A DNA stretch of 64,000 bases. It comes from Thalassospira profundimaris (GTDB lineage Bacteria > Pseudomonadota > Alphaproteobacteria > Rhodospirillales > Thalassospiraceae). This document shows positions 18,962-28,352 of this stretch, one piece after another. The stretch spans positions 1 through 64,000 of the forward strand of contig NZ_JPWH01000004.1 in the NCBI RefSeq assembly GCF_003326755.1. Direction: 5' to 3'. Numbering within the stretch: position 1 is the stretch's first letter; every line of letters begins with the position of its first letter. The notes beneath the pieces are model-generated. The model saw nothing but the letters and a program-made list of their open reading frames with translations, had not been told where the DNA came from and did not search any database. Both the position numbers and the translations under genes were made by a program.

Positions 18962-21900
18962 TTGGTCCAATTCAAGTCGCTGCGCCTGACGGGGTTTAAA
19001 TCCTTCGTCGATTCAACCGAATTGCTGGTCGAAGACGGACTGACAGGTGTTGTCGGTCCGAATGGCTGTGGCAAATCCAATCTGGTTGAAGCATTGCGCT
19101 GGGTGATGGGCGAAACATCGGCCAAGCAGATGCGCGGATCGGACATGTCCGACGTGATTTTTGGCGGGACATCAACCCGGCCCGCCCGAAATGTGGCCGA
19201 AGTCGCCGTGGTGCTGGATAACAGCGAACATCGCGCCCCGGCGATGTTTAACGAGCACGAGGAACTGGAAGTCGTCCGCCGTATTGAACGCGGCGGGGGC
19301 TCCAATTACAAGGTGAATGGCAAGGATGTCCGTGCGCGTGACGTGCAATTGCTGTTTGCCGATGCCGCAACCGGTGCGCGGTCCAACGCGATGGTGTCGC
19401 AGGGCAAAATCGGCGCGCTGATCGGGGCAAAACCCTCCCAGCGTCGTTTGGTGCTGGAAGAAGCCGCCGGGATTACCGGCCTGCATTCGCGCCGTCACGA
19501 GGCCGAATTGCGCCTGAAAAACGCCGAACAAAACCTAGAACGTCTCGAAGATGTTCTCGTCACGCTGGATAGCCAGATCGCGTCGCTGCAAAAGCAGGCC
19601 CGTCAGGCCCAGCGGTACCGCAAATTAAGCGAAAGCATCCGCCAGACCGAAGCCCTGCTGTTTCATATTCGCTGGCAGGAAGCCGCCAAACGCCAGCAGG
19701 ATGCCCGTGAATTGCTGGTGGCCGGGGAATCGGCGGTGCGTGATTTGACCGGCGAAGTCACCCGGGCCACCACCGAACAGGCGCATATTGCCGCCAGCCT
19801 GCCCGATTTGCGCAAACAGGAAGCCGAGGCCAGTGCCGCCCTGCAGCGCCTTGTGATCGAGCGTGAAGGGCTGGACAAGGAAAAGCAGCAGATTGATACG
19901 CAGATGGCGCAATTGCGCGCCCGCATTCAGCAAATTGATGCCGACCTTGCCCGTGAAGCCGAACTGGCAAACGATGCACAGGGTGCGTTGGAAAAACTGA
20001 AACGCGAACGCCAGGAATTGCGAGATGCCCAGGGCGGCGAGGATGATGAACTGGATGATGCGCGGGAACGGGTGGCCGAAAAGGCGGCCAGGGTGGAAGA
20101 ACTGGAAGGCCTGGTTGATGAATTGACCAGCCGGGCCGCGGCCGAGGAAGCCCGCCTTAAATCGGTTCAGCAGCGTTTATCCGAACTGGGAGCACGCCGC
20201 ATCCGCCTGACAGACCGTTATGACGAAGCCGTTGCCAAGCTGGATGATATTCGTGTTGAAGCCGATTTCAGCGATGCCCTTGAAGATGCCGAAATGGCGC
20301 TTGAGGAATGCGAGGAAACGGTTGAGCAGCGCAAAATGGCAATCGAAGAAGCCGAAATGCGCGTCGCCGAACTGCATGACCGCGAAGATGCCGCCAAAAT
20401 TGCCGAAAATCAGGCCCGCGATGCCCAACGTGATGTTGAATCGCGCCTGGCCCGCCTGAATGCCGAGATTGAAGCCCTGGAAGGGCTGGTAAAAGGCAGT
20501 GGGGACGGGCAATATTCGCCGATTATTGAACAGATTACGGTGCAGACGGGCCTGGAACTGGCAATGGCTGCGGCCCTTGGTGAAAACCTGGACGCGTCTG
20601 ACGCCCCCGAAGCCCCGACCCATTGGGCGGGGGTAGACCCGCTGCCTGATGACCCGGCATTACCCGAAAATGTTCAGGCATTGGCAAAGTTTGTTCAGGC
20701 CCCGGCATTGCTTAATCGCCGCCTGTGGCAGATTGGCGTGGTTGACGACGACTCCACGGGCAACTGGCTGTGCAAGGAGCTCAAAACCGGTCAGCGGCTG
20801 GTCTCGAAGGTCGGGTCCTTATGGCGCTGGGATGGGTATCGCATTTTGGCCGGGGCGGAATTGCCCGCCGCTGTGCGCCTGCGCCAGCGCAACCGCCTTG
20901 AAGAATTGCGCAGCGAGCGTGACGAAATTGAAGGCCTGGTTGAAGACAGCATTGAACGGGCCGAACTGGCGCGTGAAACGCTGGAACGCCTGAATGATGA
21001 AATTGCCGAGGCCCGGGCAGGTGAGCAGGAAGCCCACCGGGCCGCACGCGAGGCCGATGGGCAGCTTTCAAGGGCGCGCGAGGAAATTGCCAATATCAAA
21101 CGCGATGCCAGCGCAATTGAAAGCCGCCTGCAAGCCGCCGAGGATGTGGTAAACCGCACCCGGCAGGATCTGGATGAACTGATTGCCGAGCAGGAAGAAC
21201 TTGCCGCCACCCCGCAGGAAAGCAGCGACGGGCTTATCGAGATCAAGGCGGAGCTGAATGAAAAGCGTGCTGATCTTTCTGATGCGCGGGCTGATCAGAT
21301 GGAAGCACGCAGCCAGCTTGAACGCATGCAGCGCGATATGTCGGGACGGCGCAAACGGCTTGAATTTGTTGAAAACGAAATTGCCACCTGGAACGAACGT
21401 GCTTCGGGCGCGGGGGACCGTGTTGCCCAGTTGCGCGAACGCCAGGAAGAGGCGCAGATGGAGCTTGAAGAGCTTGAACTGCGCCCAGACGAGATTGAAG
21501 AACGTCGCGCCATTTTGACCGATCGTGTTGGTTTGGCCGAGCAGGAACGCAAGGATAGTGCAGATTGTCTTGTCAGTGCCGAAACCGCGCAGCGCGATGC
21601 CGACCAGGCCCTGAAAGATGCCGAACAGAAACTGGCCGAGGCCCGCGAAGGCCGTGTGCGCTGCGAAGCCCTGTTAGAACAGGCCGAACAGCATCGCAAA
21701 GACCTGATTGAGCGTATCCGTGAACGGGTGAATGCCACGCCGGACCAATTGCCGGAACTGGCAATGCTCGATCAAAGCGAAGAATTGCCATCGGAAGGCG
21801 ATATTGAAGCCCGTTTGGGCCGCCAGACCCGTGAGCGGGAAAATCTGGGGGCGGTAAACCTTCGGGCCGAAGTTGAACTGGCCGAGATGGAAGAACAAAA

Positions 21901-22495
21901 AAACACGCTGGTGACAGAGCGTGATGACCTGCTGGCCGCGATTGACAAATTGCGCAACGGGATCAGCCAGTTGAACCGGGAGGCCCGCCAGCGCCTGAAC
22001 AAGGCGTTTGAAGAGGTTGATAAACACTTCCAGCAACTGTTTGTGCGCCTGTTTGGTGGCGGACATGCCCATTTGATGTTGACGGATGCCGATGATCCGC
22101 TGAATGCCGGGTTGGAAATCATGGCATCACCGCCGGGCAAGAAATTGCAGCATCTGTCACTTTTGTCGGGGGGGGAGCAGGCCTTAACGGCGATGGCGCT
22201 TCTGTTTGCCGTCTTTATGACCAACCCGGCCCCGATTTGCGTGCTGGACGAAGTTGACGCCCCGCTTGATGATGCGAATGTGGACCGTTTCTGCCGCTTG
22301 CTCGAGGCGATTGGCCGCCATGCCAATACCCGATTCATGGTTATTACCCACCATCGCATGACGATGGCGCGGATGAATCGCCTGTTCGGTGTGACGATGG
22401 CAGAGCGCGGGGTATCCTCTTTGGTATCGGTTGACCTGCGCCAGGCGGAAGTTTATTCGCAAAAAGAACAACATGAACTCGATTTGACCTCTTAG
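18962..22495 (+). CDS. smc: Chromosome segregation ATPase SMC
   Basis: Structural maintenance of chromosomes protein, the condensin motor that folds and segregates the chromosome with ScpA/ScpB. 1177 residues. Starts at TTG (18962) after AGGGGAA. Walker A GPNGCGKS is at 32-39. Long heptad-rich coiled coils span about 170-500 and 660-1000 around a hinge at about 505-650. The C-terminal head has the signature LSLLSGGEQALTAMAL and Walker B ICVLDEVDAPLDDANVDRF. No scpA or scpB adjacent. Confidence 0.97.
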   Translation: MVQFKSLRLTGFKSFVDSTELLVEDGLTGVVGPNGCGKSNLVEALRWVMGETSAKQMRGSDMSDVIFGGTSTRPARNVAEVAVVLDNSEHRAPAMFNEHEELEVVRRIERGGGSNYKVNGKDVRARDVQLLFADAATGARSNAMVSQGKIGALIGAKPSQRRLVLEEAAGITGLHSRRHEAELRLKNAEQNLERLEDVLVTLDSQIASLQKQARQAQRYRKLSESIRQTEALLFHIRWQEAAKRQQDARELLVAGESAVRDLTGEVTRATTEQAHIAASLPDLRKQEAEASAALQRLVIEREGLDKEKQQIDTQMAQLRARIQQIDADLAREAELANDAQGALEKLKRERQELRDAQGGEDDELDDARERVAEKAARVEELEGLVDELTSRAAAEEARLKSVQQRLSELGARRIRLTDRYDEAVAKLDDIRVEADFSDALEDAEMALEECEETVEQRKMAIEEAEMRVAELHDREDAAKIAENQARDAQRDVESRLARLNAEIEALEGLVKGSGDGQYSPIIEQITVQTGLELAMAAALGENLDASDAPEAPTHWAGVDPLPDDPALPENVQALAKFVQAPALLNRRLWQIGVVDDDSTGNWLCKELKTGQRLVSKVGSLWRWDGYRILAGAELPAAVRLRQRNRLEELRSERDEIEGLVEDSIERAELARETLERLNDEIAEARAGEQEAHRAAREADGQLSRAREEIANIKRDASAIESRLQAAEDVVNRTRQDLDELIAEQEELAATPQESSDGLIEIKAELNEKRADLSDARADQMEARSQLERMQRDMSGRRKRLEFVENEIATWNERASGAGDRVAQLRERQEEAQMELEELELRPDEIEERRAILTDRVGLAEQERKDSADCLVSAETAQRDADQALKDAEQKLAEAREGRVRCEALLEQAEQHRKDLIERIRERVNATPDQLPELAMLDQSEELPSEGDIEARLGRQTRERENLGAVNLRAEVELAEMEEQKNTLVTERDDLLAAIDKLRNGISQLNREARQRLNKAFEEVDKHFQQLFVRLFGGGHAHLMLTDADDPLNAGLEIMASPPGKKLQHLSLLSGGEQALTAMALLFAVFMTNPAPICVLDEVDAPLDDANVDRFCRLLEAIGRHANTRFMVITHHRMTMARMNRLFGVTMAERGVSSLVSVDLRQAEVYSQKEQHELDLTS

Positions 22496-22705
22496 GTCAG
22501 ACACCGGCTTTAAGAACCGTTCCATGTCGTGGAACCCAGGGAAACCGCCGGTTGCACGGGTTTATAACCTGTTTTCGGAGCGGGTGTGAAAGGAGTGATC
22601 CCGAACACACCTGAGGCCGTTTTGGGCTGTTTTTTCGTTAAAAATTATTGTTTTTCAATTTGTTAATTGGGGTTTTCGATGCCAGGAACATCCGGGTTTT
22701 ACGGC

Positions 22706-22734
22706 TTGACAGCCTATGGGGGGCTAAGTATGTT
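22706..22734 (+). promoter_or_regulatory. Strong sigma70-like promoter of the F0 operon
   Basis: Perfect -35 TTGACA (22706-22711), 17-base spacer, -10 TATGTT (22729-22734). It lies 55 bases ahead of the chosen atpI start, which supports that downstream start. Confidence 0.65.
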
Positions 22735-22788
22735 GCCCGCGCCTTTCCTTGTGTTGCAGGCAAGGCTGTCACAGCGGGGTTTGTCACA

Positions 22789-23145
22789 GTGAGCGAAGAT
22801 AAAGATCGCGCTTCTCTGGCGGAACTGGATCGCAAACTGGCGGCCGTGGCTGGACGGCGTGAAGAAAAGCATGGCCCGGTTTCGGGTGGCCGGAAAAGTT
22901 CATCGGCAGGCATGGCATTAGGCATGCGCATATCGGCGGAAATGATCGCCTCGACGGTGGTCGGACTGCTGATTGGTTGGGGACTGGACCGGTTTTTTAA
23001 TACGATGCCTTTGTTACTTGTCCTTTTTGTCATTCTTGGGGCAGGTGCCGGGGGCCTTAACGCCTATCGCGCAGCCAAGGGCTATGATAGTGCCATTGGA
23101 CTTGGGCGTGCGATGGGGAAGCCCAAGCAGGGGGACAAGGAATAA
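22789..23145 (+). CDS. atpI: ATP synthase assembly protein AtpI
   Basis: The GTG at 22789 (VSEDKDRASL) is chosen because the longer open frame runs through the promoter. That leaves 118 residues: a charged N-terminal half and two membrane segments (MIASTVVGLLIGWGLD, and LLVLFVILGAGAGGLNAYRA). AtpI/AtpZ helps assemble the c-ring or acts in Mg uptake in other bacteria. It heads the F0 operon, its usual place. Confidence 0.88.
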   Translation: MSEDKDRASLAELDRKLAAVAGRREEKHGPVSGGRKSSSAGMALGMRISAEMIASTVVGLLIGWGLDRFFNTMPLLLVLFVILGAGAGGLNAYRAAKGYDSAIGLGRAMGKPKQGDKE

Positions 23146-23178
23146 TCCTTGGCCTGACAAGATTGAGCGAGGATTACG

Positions 23179-23901
23179 GTGGCTGGACCGCTAGAGCAGT
23201 TTGAAATCAAGCCGTTGGCTGAAATCTCGGCAGGTGGCTTTGATATTTCCTTCACCAATTCCGCCCTTTGGATGGTGATCGCAGCCGTTCTCGTAACGGC
23301 GTTCATGACGCTTAGCATGCGTCGTGGCGCACTGGTGCCAGGTCGCTGGCAGGGTGCCGCCGAGGTGATGTATGAATTCGTCGCCAACATGCTCAAAGAT
23401 AATGTGGGATCGGCCGGGCGCAAGTATTTCCCGTTCGTTTTCACGCTGTTCATGTTTGTGCTGTTCGGGAACCTTCTGGGGATGATCCCGCACGGCTTTG
23501 CCTTTACGAGCCACATTATCGTGACCTTTGCGATGGCTCTGGTGATTTTTATCGGTGTGACGATTATCGGCTTTGCGCGCCACGGAACGCATTACTTCCG
23601 CATGTTCTTTCCGGAAGGCGCCCCGATAGCAACCGCGATCATTTTGATCCCGATTGAAATCATTTCCTATTTCTCTCGTCCGTTCAGCCTGGCAATCCGA
23701 CTTTTCGCGAATATGACGGTCGGCCACATCATGCTGAAAGTGATTGGCGGTTTCGTCGGATTGATCGGCATTTTCGGCGTACTTCCCTTCGCGATGCTGA
23801 CGGGGATTACCGTTCTGGAGTTCGGCATTGCCGCGCTTCAGGCCTATGTTTACACAATTCTCACCTGCATCTATCTCCATGATGCAATCCATATGCACTG
23901 A
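23179..23901 (+). CDS. atpB: ATP synthase F0 subunit a
   Basis: Forms the proton half-channels against the c-ring in the inner membrane. 240 residues, GTG start. The essential arginine is R174 in SLAIRLFANMTVGH, with five to six membrane helices. Typical subunit-a sequence throughout, for example GNLLGMIPHGFAFTSHI. Follows atpI by 33 bases. Confidence 0.96.
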   Translation: MAGPLEQFEIKPLAEISAGGFDISFTNSALWMVIAAVLVTAFMTLSMRRGALVPGRWQGAAEVMYEFVANMLKDNVGSAGRKYFPFVFTLFMFVLFGNLLGMIPHGFAFTSHIIVTFAMALVIFIGVTIIGFARHGTHYFRMFFPEGAPIATAIILIPIEIISYFSRPFSLAIRLFANMTVGHIMLKVIGGFVGLIGIFGVLPFAMLTGITVLEFGIAALQAYVYTILTCIYLHDAIHMH

Positions 23902-23962
23902 TGTGCTGTGGACTGGTGTGATCTTTTCTTATTGCCTTTAAGAAATTCGAAAGGGTGAAGTT

Positions 23963-24187
23963 ATGGAACTCGATGCTGCGAAAATGATCGGTGCTGGCCT
24001 GGCTGCTATTGGTATGATTGGTGCCGGTATCGGGGTGGGTAACATTTGGTCGAGCCTGATTGCGACCGTTGGCCGTAACCCGGCTGCCAAAGCTGACGTT
24101 GAACTTTATGGCTGGATCGGCTTTGCCGTTACCGAAGCTATTGCACTGTTCGCACTCGTCGTTGCGCTGATCGTTCTGTTCGGCTAA
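23963..24187 (+). CDS. atpE: ATP synthase F0 subunit c
   Basis: The 74-residue proteolipid that makes the proton-driven ring. Two hydrophobic helices flank the polar loop RNP at 38-40, and the proton-carrying glutamate is E58 in FAVTEAIALF. Glycine-rich first helix (GAGIGVGN). A hairpin follows the stop and may protect or attenuate the message, fitting the high c-subunit demand. Confidence 0.96.
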   Translation: MELDAAKMIGAGLAAIGMIGAGIGVGNIWSSLIATVGRNPAAKADVELYGWIGFAVTEAIALFALVVALIVLFG

Positions 24188-24214
24188 TCGGCGCCTTTTG
24201 CGCGAATACTCGGC

Positions 24215-24240
24215 CCGGCGAGGGTTTGCCCTCTCGCCGG
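24215..24240 (+). other. Intercistronic hairpin after atpE
   Basis: CCGGCGAGGG (24215-24224) pairs with CCCTCTCGCCGG (24229-24240) with a small bulge and a 4-base loop. No T-run follows; a stability or attenuation element for differential subunit output is inferred. Confidence 0.5.
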
Positions 24241-24264
24241 CGTCGTTGAATTCGGGAGTAGGCT

Positions 24265-24750
24265 ATGCCGCAGTTTGATATTACGTCGTTTCCGTCCCAG
24301 ATTTTCTGGCTGTTTGTTGTTTTCGTCATCCTGTACATTCTGATGTCGAAAATTGCATTGCCGAAAGTTGGTGATGTTCTGGAACGCCGTCACAAGACTA
24401 TCGAAGACAATCTTGGCAAGGCACGGGCGTTGAAAGACGAAACCGATGCCGCCATCGCACGGTATGAAGCAGCCCTGGCAGAAGCCCGGGAAGCGGCCCA
24501 TGCCGACATTCGCGAAGCATCGGAAAAGGCTGCCGCACAGCAGGCCGCCGAAACCGAGGCACTGGCCAAGCAATTGTCTGAAAAGACATCCGCAGCCGAA
24601 AAACGGATTGCAGATGCCAAGACAGCCGCCCTGGGTGGTGTGTCTGAGGCCGCGGCTGATATTGCCCGCGAAGCAACTGCAAAACTGATCGGCGTCAAGG
24701 TCCAGTCCAAAACTGCTGAAAATGCAGTTTCGGCAGTCATTGGGGAGTAA
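24265..24750 (+). CDS. atpF': ATP synthase F0 subunit b'
   Basis: One of the two divergent b-type stator subunits found in alphaproteobacteria and photosynthetic lineages. 161 residues: a membrane helix at about 12-32 (FWLFVVFVILYILMS) followed by a long Ala/Glu-rich coiled coil reaching to F1. It precedes the second b gene with a 5-base gap. Confidence 0.92.
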   Translation: MPQFDITSFPSQIFWLFVVFVILYILMSKIALPKVGDVLERRHKTIEDNLGKARALKDETDAAIARYEAALAEAREAAHADIREASEKAAAQQAAETEALAKQLSEKTSAAEKRIADAKTAALGGVSEAAADIAREATAKLIGVKVQSKTAENAVSAVIGE

Positions 24751-24755
24751 ACACC

Positions 24756-25259
24756 TTGGAAGCAGAACACGGTAGTTTCTTCACCAATCCGGAAACCTGG
24801 GTTACTTTTGCATTCCTTTTGGTCGTCATTTTTGGCGGCATGAAGGTTGTGAAAGGTATCTCGGCAGCACTTGACAAGCGTTCGAGCAAGATTTCCAACG
24901 AACTTGACGAAGCCCAGCGCCTGCGTGAAGAAGCTCAGGAGCTTCTGGCCAAATACCAGGCCAAGCAGCGCGAGGCCCTGAAAGAGGCGGATGAAATCCG
25001 TGCTCATGCCAAGGCCGAAGCTGACCGGATGCTGGCAAGTGCCAAGGCCGAACTGGAAGCGTCGCTCAAGCGTCGTGAACAGCAGGCAATGGACCGTATC
25101 AGCAACCTGGAAGCCCAGGCCGTGGCTGAAGTTCGTGCCCGCGTGGCCGAAATCGCCACCCAGGCAACCCTTGCAATGGTGAGCGAAAAAGCCACCGGCG
25201 CGAAGGCAGAAGAGCTGGTTGATCACGCGATTGCCGAAATCAAAGGCCGTCTGAATTAA
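24756..25259 (+). CDS. atpF: ATP synthase F0 subunit b
   Basis: Second stator subunit, 167 residues, starting at a TTG (24756) with GGGGAG upstream. One membrane helix (WVTFAFLLVVIFGGM) precedes a charged coiled coil (about 35-140). F1 genes atpHAGDC do not follow: the operon ends here with a terminator, as usual in alphaproteobacteria where F0 and F1 are separate. Confidence 0.93.
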   Translation: MEAEHGSFFTNPETWVTFAFLLVVIFGGMKVVKGISAALDKRSSKISNELDEAQRLREEAQELLAKYQAKQREALKEADEIRAHAKAEADRMLASAKAELEASLKRREQQAMDRISNLEAQAVAEVRARVAEIATQATLAMVSEKATGAKAEELVDHAIAEIKGRLN

Positions 25260-25284
25260 TTTTCAGGTCTGTATGTCAAACGTT

Positions 25285-25316
25285 AAAACCCCGGGGTCTG
25301 TGCCTTGGGGTTTTTT
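25285..25316. terminator. Terminator of the F0 operon
   Basis: AAAACCCC (25285-25292) pairs with GGGGTTTT (25307-25314), followed by further T. It could serve the convergent methyltransferase gene as well. Confidence 0.8.
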
Positions 25317-25349
25317 CGTGCCTGGATTTTTGCGTAATCGGCTGTGCGT

Positions 25350-26099
25350 TCATCGTGGCTTTTCGGCTGCCAGGATTAAAAATGGCGGTCGCCGGCGGTG
25401 CTTCTGCCATTTGGCATCGGCTGCTTCTTTTAGCGGTTCCGGTTCCAGCAATCGGGTAATCTGCAACCCGGCATCCAGCAGGCCATTTACATACGTTTCG
25501 ACGGTGCGATGATATTTGATCACATCATCGACAAACCAGTGCGTGTGCCGGGGGCCTTCATCGCGGTAATGATCCACCGGCCAGAATTGCTTGTTTCCGG
25601 CGTCATCCTGATACCATTTCTGTGCGGCAAGGGCAGTACAGATGGGGTGTTCGACGGAAAAGACCAGGCGGCCCCCGGATTTGAGGCGCTTGGATATTTC
25701 GCCAATCGCGGCGGGGTAATCGGCAACATAATGCAGTGCCAACGAAGATATGATCAGATCAAACGGTTTACCGGCAATTTCCATGTCTGCCAGATTTTCA
25801 ATCGCGCCCTGGATAAAGACGATTGCCGGGTCGTTTGTGATGTGTCGGGCTGCATCCAGCATCTTGCTGGAGACATCAATGCCCGTTACCGATGCGGCCT
25901 GTTGTTGGCGGGCGTAGCGGGCAAAATCGCCAAAGCCGCACCCGAGATCAAGAATCGCAAGCCCCTTAAGGCTTGGTGTCAGCAGACTGCGCAGGGCGGG
26001 CTGTTCCAGAACATCGTTCAGGCCCGTGCCCGTTTGCCGCAAGGAACGATAGCCGTCATGGAAGGTCGGGTCGTCATAGATATTCTGGATTTTGGGCAT
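25350..26099 (-). CDS. Class I SAM-dependent methyltransferase
   Basis: The ATG at 26099 (MPKIQNIYDD) has GGTGAG upstream; longer starts would run into the neighbouring GST gene. About 249 residues with motif I LDLGCGFGDFARYA, GIDVSSKM, and SLALHYVADYPAAIGEISKRLKSGGRLVFSVEHP typical of small-molecule methyltransferases (Methyltransf_11 type). Substrate unknown. Follows the glutathionyl-hydroquinone reductase on the same strand with about 88 bases between. Confidence 0.85.
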   Translation of the reverse strand: MPKIQNIYDDPTFHDGYRSLRQTGTGLNDVLEQPALRSLLTPSLKGLAILDLGCGFGDFARYARQQQAASVTGIDVSSKMLDAARHITNDPAIVFIQGAIENLADMEIAGKPFDLIISSLALHYVADYPAAIGEISKRLKSGGRLVFSVEHPICTALAAQKWYQDDAGNKQFWPVDHYRDEGPRHTHWFVDDVIKYHRTVETYVNGLLDAGLQITRLLEPEPLKEAADAKWQKHRRRPPFLILAAEKPR

Positions 26100-26187
26100 G
26101 GGACTCACCATCAAACAGGTCGGGATTTTCTTTGTGGCCTGTTTGATGGCGTGCTGCAAGCGATCGGCAAACAAAAGATAAAGGCAA

Positions 26188-27153
26188 TTAGCCTTCAAAC
26201 CGTTTTGCGCGGTCATGCGGGGCATTAAAATCCAGGTCCGGACCAACAGGGACAATGCCGGTCGGGTTGATCATGGTGTGGCTTTCGTAATAATGGCCTT
26301 TGATATGATCAAAATGGACCGTTTCGGCGATGCCAGGCTGTTGATACAGATCGCGTGTATAGGCCCAAAGGTTGGGGTAATCCTTGAGCATCCGTATGTT
26401 GCATTTGAAATGGCCGTGATAGACCGCATCAAAGCGGATCAGGGTGGTAAACAGGCGCCAGTCTGACTCGGTCAGGGCATTTCCGGCCAGATAACGCTGC
26501 GTTGACAGCCGTTCTTCCAGCCAGTCCAGGGTTGAAAACAGGGTTGTGACCGCTTCTTCATAGGCCTGCTGTGTTGTGGCAAAGCCGGATTTGTAAACCC
26601 CGTTATTAACATCGTGATAAACGCGCTCGTTTACCGCATCAATTGCGGTACGCAGATGTTCGGGGTAATAGTCGCCTTCTTTTGCGCCCAGGCCGTCAAA
26701 CGCTGTATTGAGAATACGGATGATTTCCGAGGATTCGTTATTGACGATGGTGTTGTTTTTTTTGTCCCACAAAACAGGCACCGTCACGCGCCCGGTATAA
26801 TCCGGGTCGGCATCGGTATAGACCTGATACATGAAATCACGGTTGCCAAGGTCGTCAGCCAGGCCCTCTTCGGGCGCAAATTCCCAGCCATTTTCCAGCA
26901 TCCGCCAGTGCACGACGGAAACGGAAATCATGTCTTCCAGACCCTTGAGTTTGCGAAAAATCAGCGCACGATGCGCCCACGGGCAGGCATAGGAAACATA
27001 GAGATGATAGCGCCCCTTTTCCGCCGGGAAAGGCGCATCTGCGTCAGAGGCGATTTCGTTGCGAAAGGCACTTTCCTGACGCTTGAATTTACCGCCGGTG
27101 GATTTGGTGTCGTACCACTGGTCTTTCCAGATACCGTCAACCAGCAATCCCAT
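26188..27153 (-). CDS. Glutathionyl-hydroquinone reductase (YqjG/ECM4 type)
   Basis: The ATG at 27153 follows AGGAAGGAT. 321 residues of the Xi-class glutathione transferase family, which remove glutathione from glutathionyl-hydroquinones. The catalytic cysteine is C57 in SYACPWAHRAL, and the two-domain GST fold follows (INNESSEIIRI-like segment as VNNESSEIIRIL). Divergent from a LysR gene whose product is a likely regulator. Cytoplasmic quinone detoxification role inferred from family. Confidence 0.9.
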   Translation of the reverse strand: MGLLVDGIWKDQWYDTKSTGGKFKRQESAFRNEIASDADAPFPAEKGRYHLYVSYACPWAHRALIFRKLKGLEDMISVSVVHWRMLENGWEFAPEEGLADDLGNRDFMYQVYTDADPDYTGRVTVPVLWDKKNNTIVNNESSEIIRILNTAFDGLGAKEGDYYPEHLRTAIDAVNERVYHDVNNGVYKSGFATTQQAYEEAVTTLFSTLDWLEERLSTQRYLAGNALTESDWRLFTTLIRFDAVYHGHFKCNIRMLKDYPNLWAYTRDLYQQPGIAETVHFDHIKGHYYESHTMINPTGIVPVGPDLDFNAPHDRAKRFEG

Positions 27154-27324
27154 AATGATATCCTTCCTGTTTGGTCGGCCATATTTTGACCAGCGTGCGT
27201 CTTTAACGATGTTGTCTCTATTTTGGTGTTTTCCAAGTTGAAGGCAATGGGGCGATGTGACATTAATTTGTTTCCAAATAGGCAACAGTAATGCGGCAAA
27301 GCCTGATGAGGTAAGGATAGAGTG

Positions 27325-28284
27325 ATGCTGATTGGTAATCTGGATGGCATGACGGTTTTTGCCCGCGTGGTCGAGGAACAGAGTTTTTCCGGGGCCTCGC
27401 GCAAGCTGGGCATGTCGAAATCAGCCGTGAGCAAACATGTGACCAAGCTGGAAGACAGCCTTGGCATTCGCCTGTTGAACCGGACCACGCGCCGCCTGAG
27501 CCTGACCGATGCGGGGGCGACATTTTACCAGCATTGCGCCCGGGTGGTGGAGGAAATCGAATCGGCAGAACATGCCCTGACGGATTTGCGCGGAACACCG
27601 CGTGGGGTATTGCGTGTTTCTGCACCGCTGACATTCGGGCAGCGGTTTTTGCCCAACGTCGTTGCCGATTTTATGAAGCTGTATCCCGGCCTTAAAATAG
27701 ATATTCAGTTGGCGGACCATATGGTGGACCTGGTTGCCGAAGGCTTTGACATGGCGGTGCGAATTACGCGGCTGCGCGATTCGAGCATGATCGCCCGCAA
27801 GCTGGCAGAATTTCATGGCCAGATGGTCGCCTCGCCGGAATATCTGGCGCGGCATGGTGTACCCAGGCATCCCAATGACCTGACAGAGCACGATATCCTG
27901 GCCTATAGCAATATGCCCAATCCAAATGTTTTGGAATTTGACGGGGCCGAGGGGCCGGTCAGCGTGCGTGTCAACCCGGCGATGTGGTGCAATAATGGCG
28001 AATTTACCGCCGTTGCCGCCAAACGGGGCCTGGGGATTGCCATCCAGCCCGAATTCATTATCGCCGAAGCCCTGCATAGCGGGGAGCTGGTGCCGATTAT
28101 GCAGGATTATGTCCCGCGTATTGGCGGCGGAATTTATGCCGTTTATCCCGAACGCCGCCATTTGCCCACCAAGGTGCGTCTTTTTATCGATTATCTGGTC
28201 GAGCGATTTAACTCCGGCCTGGCAACCGAAATGCGCGGGCCGTGTGCAAATGTTGACCAGGCCGCTGTTCCGACCGGGGATTAG
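27325..28284 (+). CDS. LysR-family transcriptional regulator
   Basis: N-terminal winged helix-turn-helix (SGASRKLGMSKSAVSKHVTKL at about 22-42) and C-terminal effector-binding domain, 319 residues. The ATG at 27325 is spaced well from AAGGAT; a GTG 3 bases earlier is possible. It is divergent from the hydroquinone reductase gene with a 171-base shared upstream region, the classic LysR arrangement, so control of that gene by quinones or related compounds is inferred. Confidence 0.92.
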   Translation: MLIGNLDGMTVFARVVEEQSFSGASRKLGMSKSAVSKHVTKLEDSLGIRLLNRTTRRLSLTDAGATFYQHCARVVEEIESAEHALTDLRGTPRGVLRVSAPLTFGQRFLPNVVADFMKLYPGLKIDIQLADHMVDLVAEGFDMAVRITRLRDSSMIARKLAEFHGQMVASPEYLARHGVPRHPNDLTEHDILAYSNMPNPNVLEFDGAEGPVSVRVNPAMWCNNGEFTAVAAKRGLGIAIQPEFIIAEALHSGELVPIMQDYVPRIGGGIYAVYPERRHLPTKVRLFIDYLVERFNSGLATEMRGPCANVDQAAVPTGD

Positions 28285-28352
28285 GCCCAGGACAGGCAAT
28301 AATCCGGTCCGGTATTTGCGGGCCGAGATTGTTTTGTCTGCTGGGGAACGGG

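Noticed and set aside
24390-25226. 278-codon minus-strand frame opposite atpF' and atpF
   Set aside because: The Ala/Glu coiled-coil codons on the plus strand leave the opposite frame open; composition is Ser/Arg/Ala repeats with no motif.
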